A stretch of 64,000 bases of DNA. Origin: G963704535 sp963704535. Lineage in GTDB: Bacteria > Chloroflexota > Chloroflexia > Chloroflexales > Roseiflexaceae. The notes beneath the pieces are model-generated. The model was not told where the DNA came from and did not search any database. It saw nothing but the letters and a program-made list of their open reading frames with translations. Shown here one piece after another: positions 62,341 to 64,000 of the stretch. The DNA is taken from positions 8,618,001-8,682,000 of the forward strand of contig OY969916.1 of the NCBI GenBank assembly GCA_963704535.1, given 5' to 3'. A program made the position numbers and the translations under genes. Every line of letters begins with the position of its first letter. The stretch's first letter is position 1.

Positions 62341-63738
62341 CTACGGAGAGGTGTAGGCTTCCTTGAGTGCATCGACGGTTGGGCGAGCAGTCAATTGATC
62401 AGGATTGTACATGCCCCATTCATTCCAACCGATAGGCCCGTTCGGGTTCTGAGCAATACCATAGAGGCCCCACCACTCCTCCGGCCAATCCGGGCTGCCA
62501 CTGGCATCCTGCTGTGTAACTCGACTGGGGATGCGGTGCTCGATGAAGGCGCCGGGGGCGGGAGGATACGGGAACTGGTAGCGTCCCCAGTGATCGAGGC
62601 TCAACTTGCCGCTGTCGATCGCGTCGATGATCGCCTGGTCGGTGTAGTTTTTCCACCATTCGTCCGACCAGGCGAAGTACTCGGAGCCCACCACGAAATC
62701 CTGATTGGCTGTGATCTGGCCGAAATAGGTGGTCAGATCCCGCGTCTTACCTTCGAGTTCGGCAGCGGTACACTCGCGGGACAGCGCGATGCCGTAGGGT
62801 GGCCCTTCCAAGGGGCCAATCGGCACGGAAGCACCACCAGAGGTCTGACGTGTCTTGGGGAAATCGAACGCCGGGTCGCTGTACTTCGGATTCTCGTAGT
62901 TGACGCCGCCCCCGACACCCCACTCACTCACGATTAAGGGGAGCGCGTCCTTCCCGCCGTTGGCGGTGATCACCTTCGACTTGAAGTTCGCAAGCGTACT
63001 GCTCAGATCGCCGTAGATGTTGAAACCGTAGATGTCGAAGCTCGCTTTGAAGATCTGGGGCAAGGGCGTGCCGGCCACGATCGTATCCAACAGCGCCGGG
63101 TCGTTCTGGAAGGCGACCATAGTCACCTTGTCGGGCGCGTTCTGTTTGAACGCGGCACTCATCTGCGCGAGACCTTCCCAGAAGTCGGGTCGTGTGTTTC
63201 GGCCCGGCTGATTCTGCTCGTTGCCGACGCACAACCCCATCACGGCAGGATGCTGACCATAAAGGCGCCCGATCTCGCGTGCGGTATCCTTGTAGAGTTC
63301 GAGGAAGGCAGGACGGTTCTCCAGTGGTCCGTCGAAGATGTTGCCGCTGTCCACCGCCAGACCGATCATGACGAAGATACCGTATTTGGCGCATTCGTCC
63401 AGGAACGCGGTGTGGTTGAAGGTCGGTGCGCCGGCGTCTTTCCAGCCCCTCCTCAGTACCCAGTCGGTCGCATCGTTCGTGGGCCATTGCCAGTTCCACC
63501 AGAAATAGGTGCGAAGATGGTTGACCCCCAGCCCGCTCATGGTCCTCAGATCGCCGCGGTCGTTGGGTTGTTGCGCTCGCCAGAGGACAGCACATTGGTC
63601 GTAAAACCAGTCCCCAATCTGAGGGGTGAACGTGGCGTAGCTGATGGGCGTGGGCGAATAGCAGACCCCCTTCAAAAAGAACGGACTGCCGTTCATCGTG
63701 AGCTGGGTTCCCTGAAATCTTCCAGACCGAATTTGCAA
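62341..63738 (-). CDS. Glycoside hydrolase, TIM-barrel (clan A-like)
   Basis: A 465-residue protein. 'TMNGSPFFLKGVCYSP' at the start, then (beta/alpha)8-type segments: 'GVNHLRTYFWWNW', 'YGIFVMIGLAVD', 'VMGLCVGNEQNQPG' with the probable acid/base Glu near 173, and 'PLIVSEWGVGGG' with the probable nucleophile Glu near 269. 'VGSEYFAWSDEWWK' is an aromatic substrate-site segment. The spacing fits GH2-C/GH5-like or glucanosyltransferase-like enzymes; the exact family is not certain. No signal peptide is seen in this start, so it may act inside the cell or be secreted otherwise. It appears monocistronic. Confidence 0.75.
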   Translation of the reverse strand: MQIRSGRFQGTQLTMNGSPFFLKGVCYSPTPISYATFTPQIGDWFYDQCAVLWRAQQPNDRGDLRTMSGLGVNHLRTYFWWNWQWPTNDATDWVLRRGWKDAGAPTFNHTAFLDECAKYGIFVMIGLAVDSGNIFDGPLENRPAFLELYKDTAREIGRLYGQHPAVMGLCVGNEQNQPGRNTRPDFWEGLAQMSAAFKQNAPDKVTMVAFQNDPALLDTIVAGTPLPQIFKASFDIYGFNIYGDLSSTLANFKSKVITANGGKDALPLIVSEWGVGGGVNYENPKYSDPAFDFPKTRQTSGGASVPIGPLEGPPYGIALSRECTAAELEGKTRDLTTYFGQITANQDFVVGSEYFAWSDEWWKNYTDQAIIDAIDSGKLSLDHWGRYQFPYPPAPGAFIEHRIPSRVTQQDASGSPDWPEEWWGLYGIAQNPNGPIGWNEWGMYNPDQLTARPTVDALKEAYTSP

Positions 63739-63883
63739 CCATGAGTACTCCTTTCATCAGGTCGTGAATGACCGGGCCGCCGGGCTTACACCGAAAAACT
63801 GCGCTCGGAGTGACCTCCTATCCGAACTCTCGCGTCTGCGTAAAGTGGAGGCTCCCCGCAGTAAGCGTGCAACGCGATAGAGG

Positions 63884-64000
63884 TCAGCCTCGCTCGTGCC
63901 TGGCGCCGTGCCGAACCAGAAGATCGACGATCTCGGTGAAGTGGCCGCGAGATGCAGTCTGGAGCGGCGTGCGGCCGTTGCCGTTGGGTATGTTCGGGTC
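63884..64000 (-). CDS. C-terminal end of an ankyrin-repeat protein
   Basis: The 38 visible codons end at TGA (63884-63886) and continue beyond the window. 'NGRTPLQTASRGHFTEIVDL' followed by 'LVRHGA' is a complete ankyrin repeat in which 'TPLQTA' and 'GHFTEIV' are the conserved turns. Only the end is present, so the function cannot be judged. The 145 bases to the hydrolase hold its promoter and no gene. Confidence 0.7.
   Translation of the reverse strand, partial: DPNIPNGNGRTPLQTASRGHFTEIVDLLVRHGARHERG

Noticed and set aside
1..64000. CRISPR array
   Set aside because: No regularly spaced identical repeats with unique spacers were found; the repeats present are palindromic elements or coding repeats.
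1..64000. tRNA or rRNA genes
   Set aside because: No cloverleaf-like segment with a CCA-type end or conserved rRNA stretch was recognised by eye; a covariance search would be needed for certainty.

Overview
The window is high-GC bacterial DNA with a strongly accessory character. No rRNA, tRNA or core housekeeping gene was seen. Several traits suggest a Chloroflexota (Chloroflexia-like) chromosome island or large plasmid: STAND/NACHT proteins with formylglycine-generating-enzyme (FGE) type C-termini, small 'YWxxY...YLG' domain proteins, pentapeptide and ankyrin proteins, and a Gram-positive type SOS box. The taxonomic guess is inference from gene style only.

Layout. (1) 1-18620, plus strand, almost gap-free and translationally coupled: an apparently undescribed cluster with duplicated parts. 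It holds two ParB-like proteins, three DNA methyltransferases (two amino-methyltransferases and one C5-cytosine), three paralogous 'MSC[D/E]G' proteins carrying a shared Cys/His finger, and two copies of an unknown Trp-rich family. One MSC protein carries a ddrB-ParB domain, one is fused to a CobS/MoxR-like AAA ATPase, and one is fused to a HELGH zincin-like domain plus a CobT-like VWA domain. (2) 18864-26069: a CBASS anti-phage island on the minus strand with CD-NTase, E2-like protein, small ORF, nuclease-SAVED Cap4 and a second CD-NTase with a C-terminal sensor. It is preceded by a LexA-like repressor with a perfect SOS box and a divergent XRE regulator plus ImmA/IrrE-type protease. (3) 26070-31600: palindromic repeat element, orphan receiver protein, an IS21-family element with a passenger gene, a pentapeptide membrane protein whose end is cut by the IS, and a membrane protein. 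(4) 32041-41537: gene fragments, a small winged-helix operon, a truncated NACHT gene, and a diversity-generating-retroelement template/variable repeat pair. The variable repeat lies in the last codons of a complete NACHT-FGE gene; no reverse transcriptase is in the window. Helper-like small genes follow. (5) 41834-50547: ribbon-helix-helix-like protein, HerA-like ATPase, SAM-binding protein and a third, frameshifted NACHT protein with an Ala/Arg/Asp/Leu repeat tail. (6) 51314-57105: a YLG-domain protein, a membrane protein, a Tn554-type transposition module (TnpA, frameshifted TnpB, TnpC), and DUF6884 and IS5-type fragments. (7) 57141-64000: a PD-(D/E)XK-like nuclease and TPR protein, a region rich in perfect palindromes, small hypothetical genes, a glycoside hydrolase and the end of an ankyrin protein.

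Recurring theme: at least seven otherwise intact reading frames are broken by single-base-type shifts. These may be assembly errors or early decay; the raw reads would decide. The strongest new observations are the template/variable repeat pair (all 10 differences fall on template adenines), the two-nucleotidyltransferase CBASS operon under apparent SOS and protease control, and the duplicated ParB/methyltransferase/CobS-like/zincin-VWA cluster.
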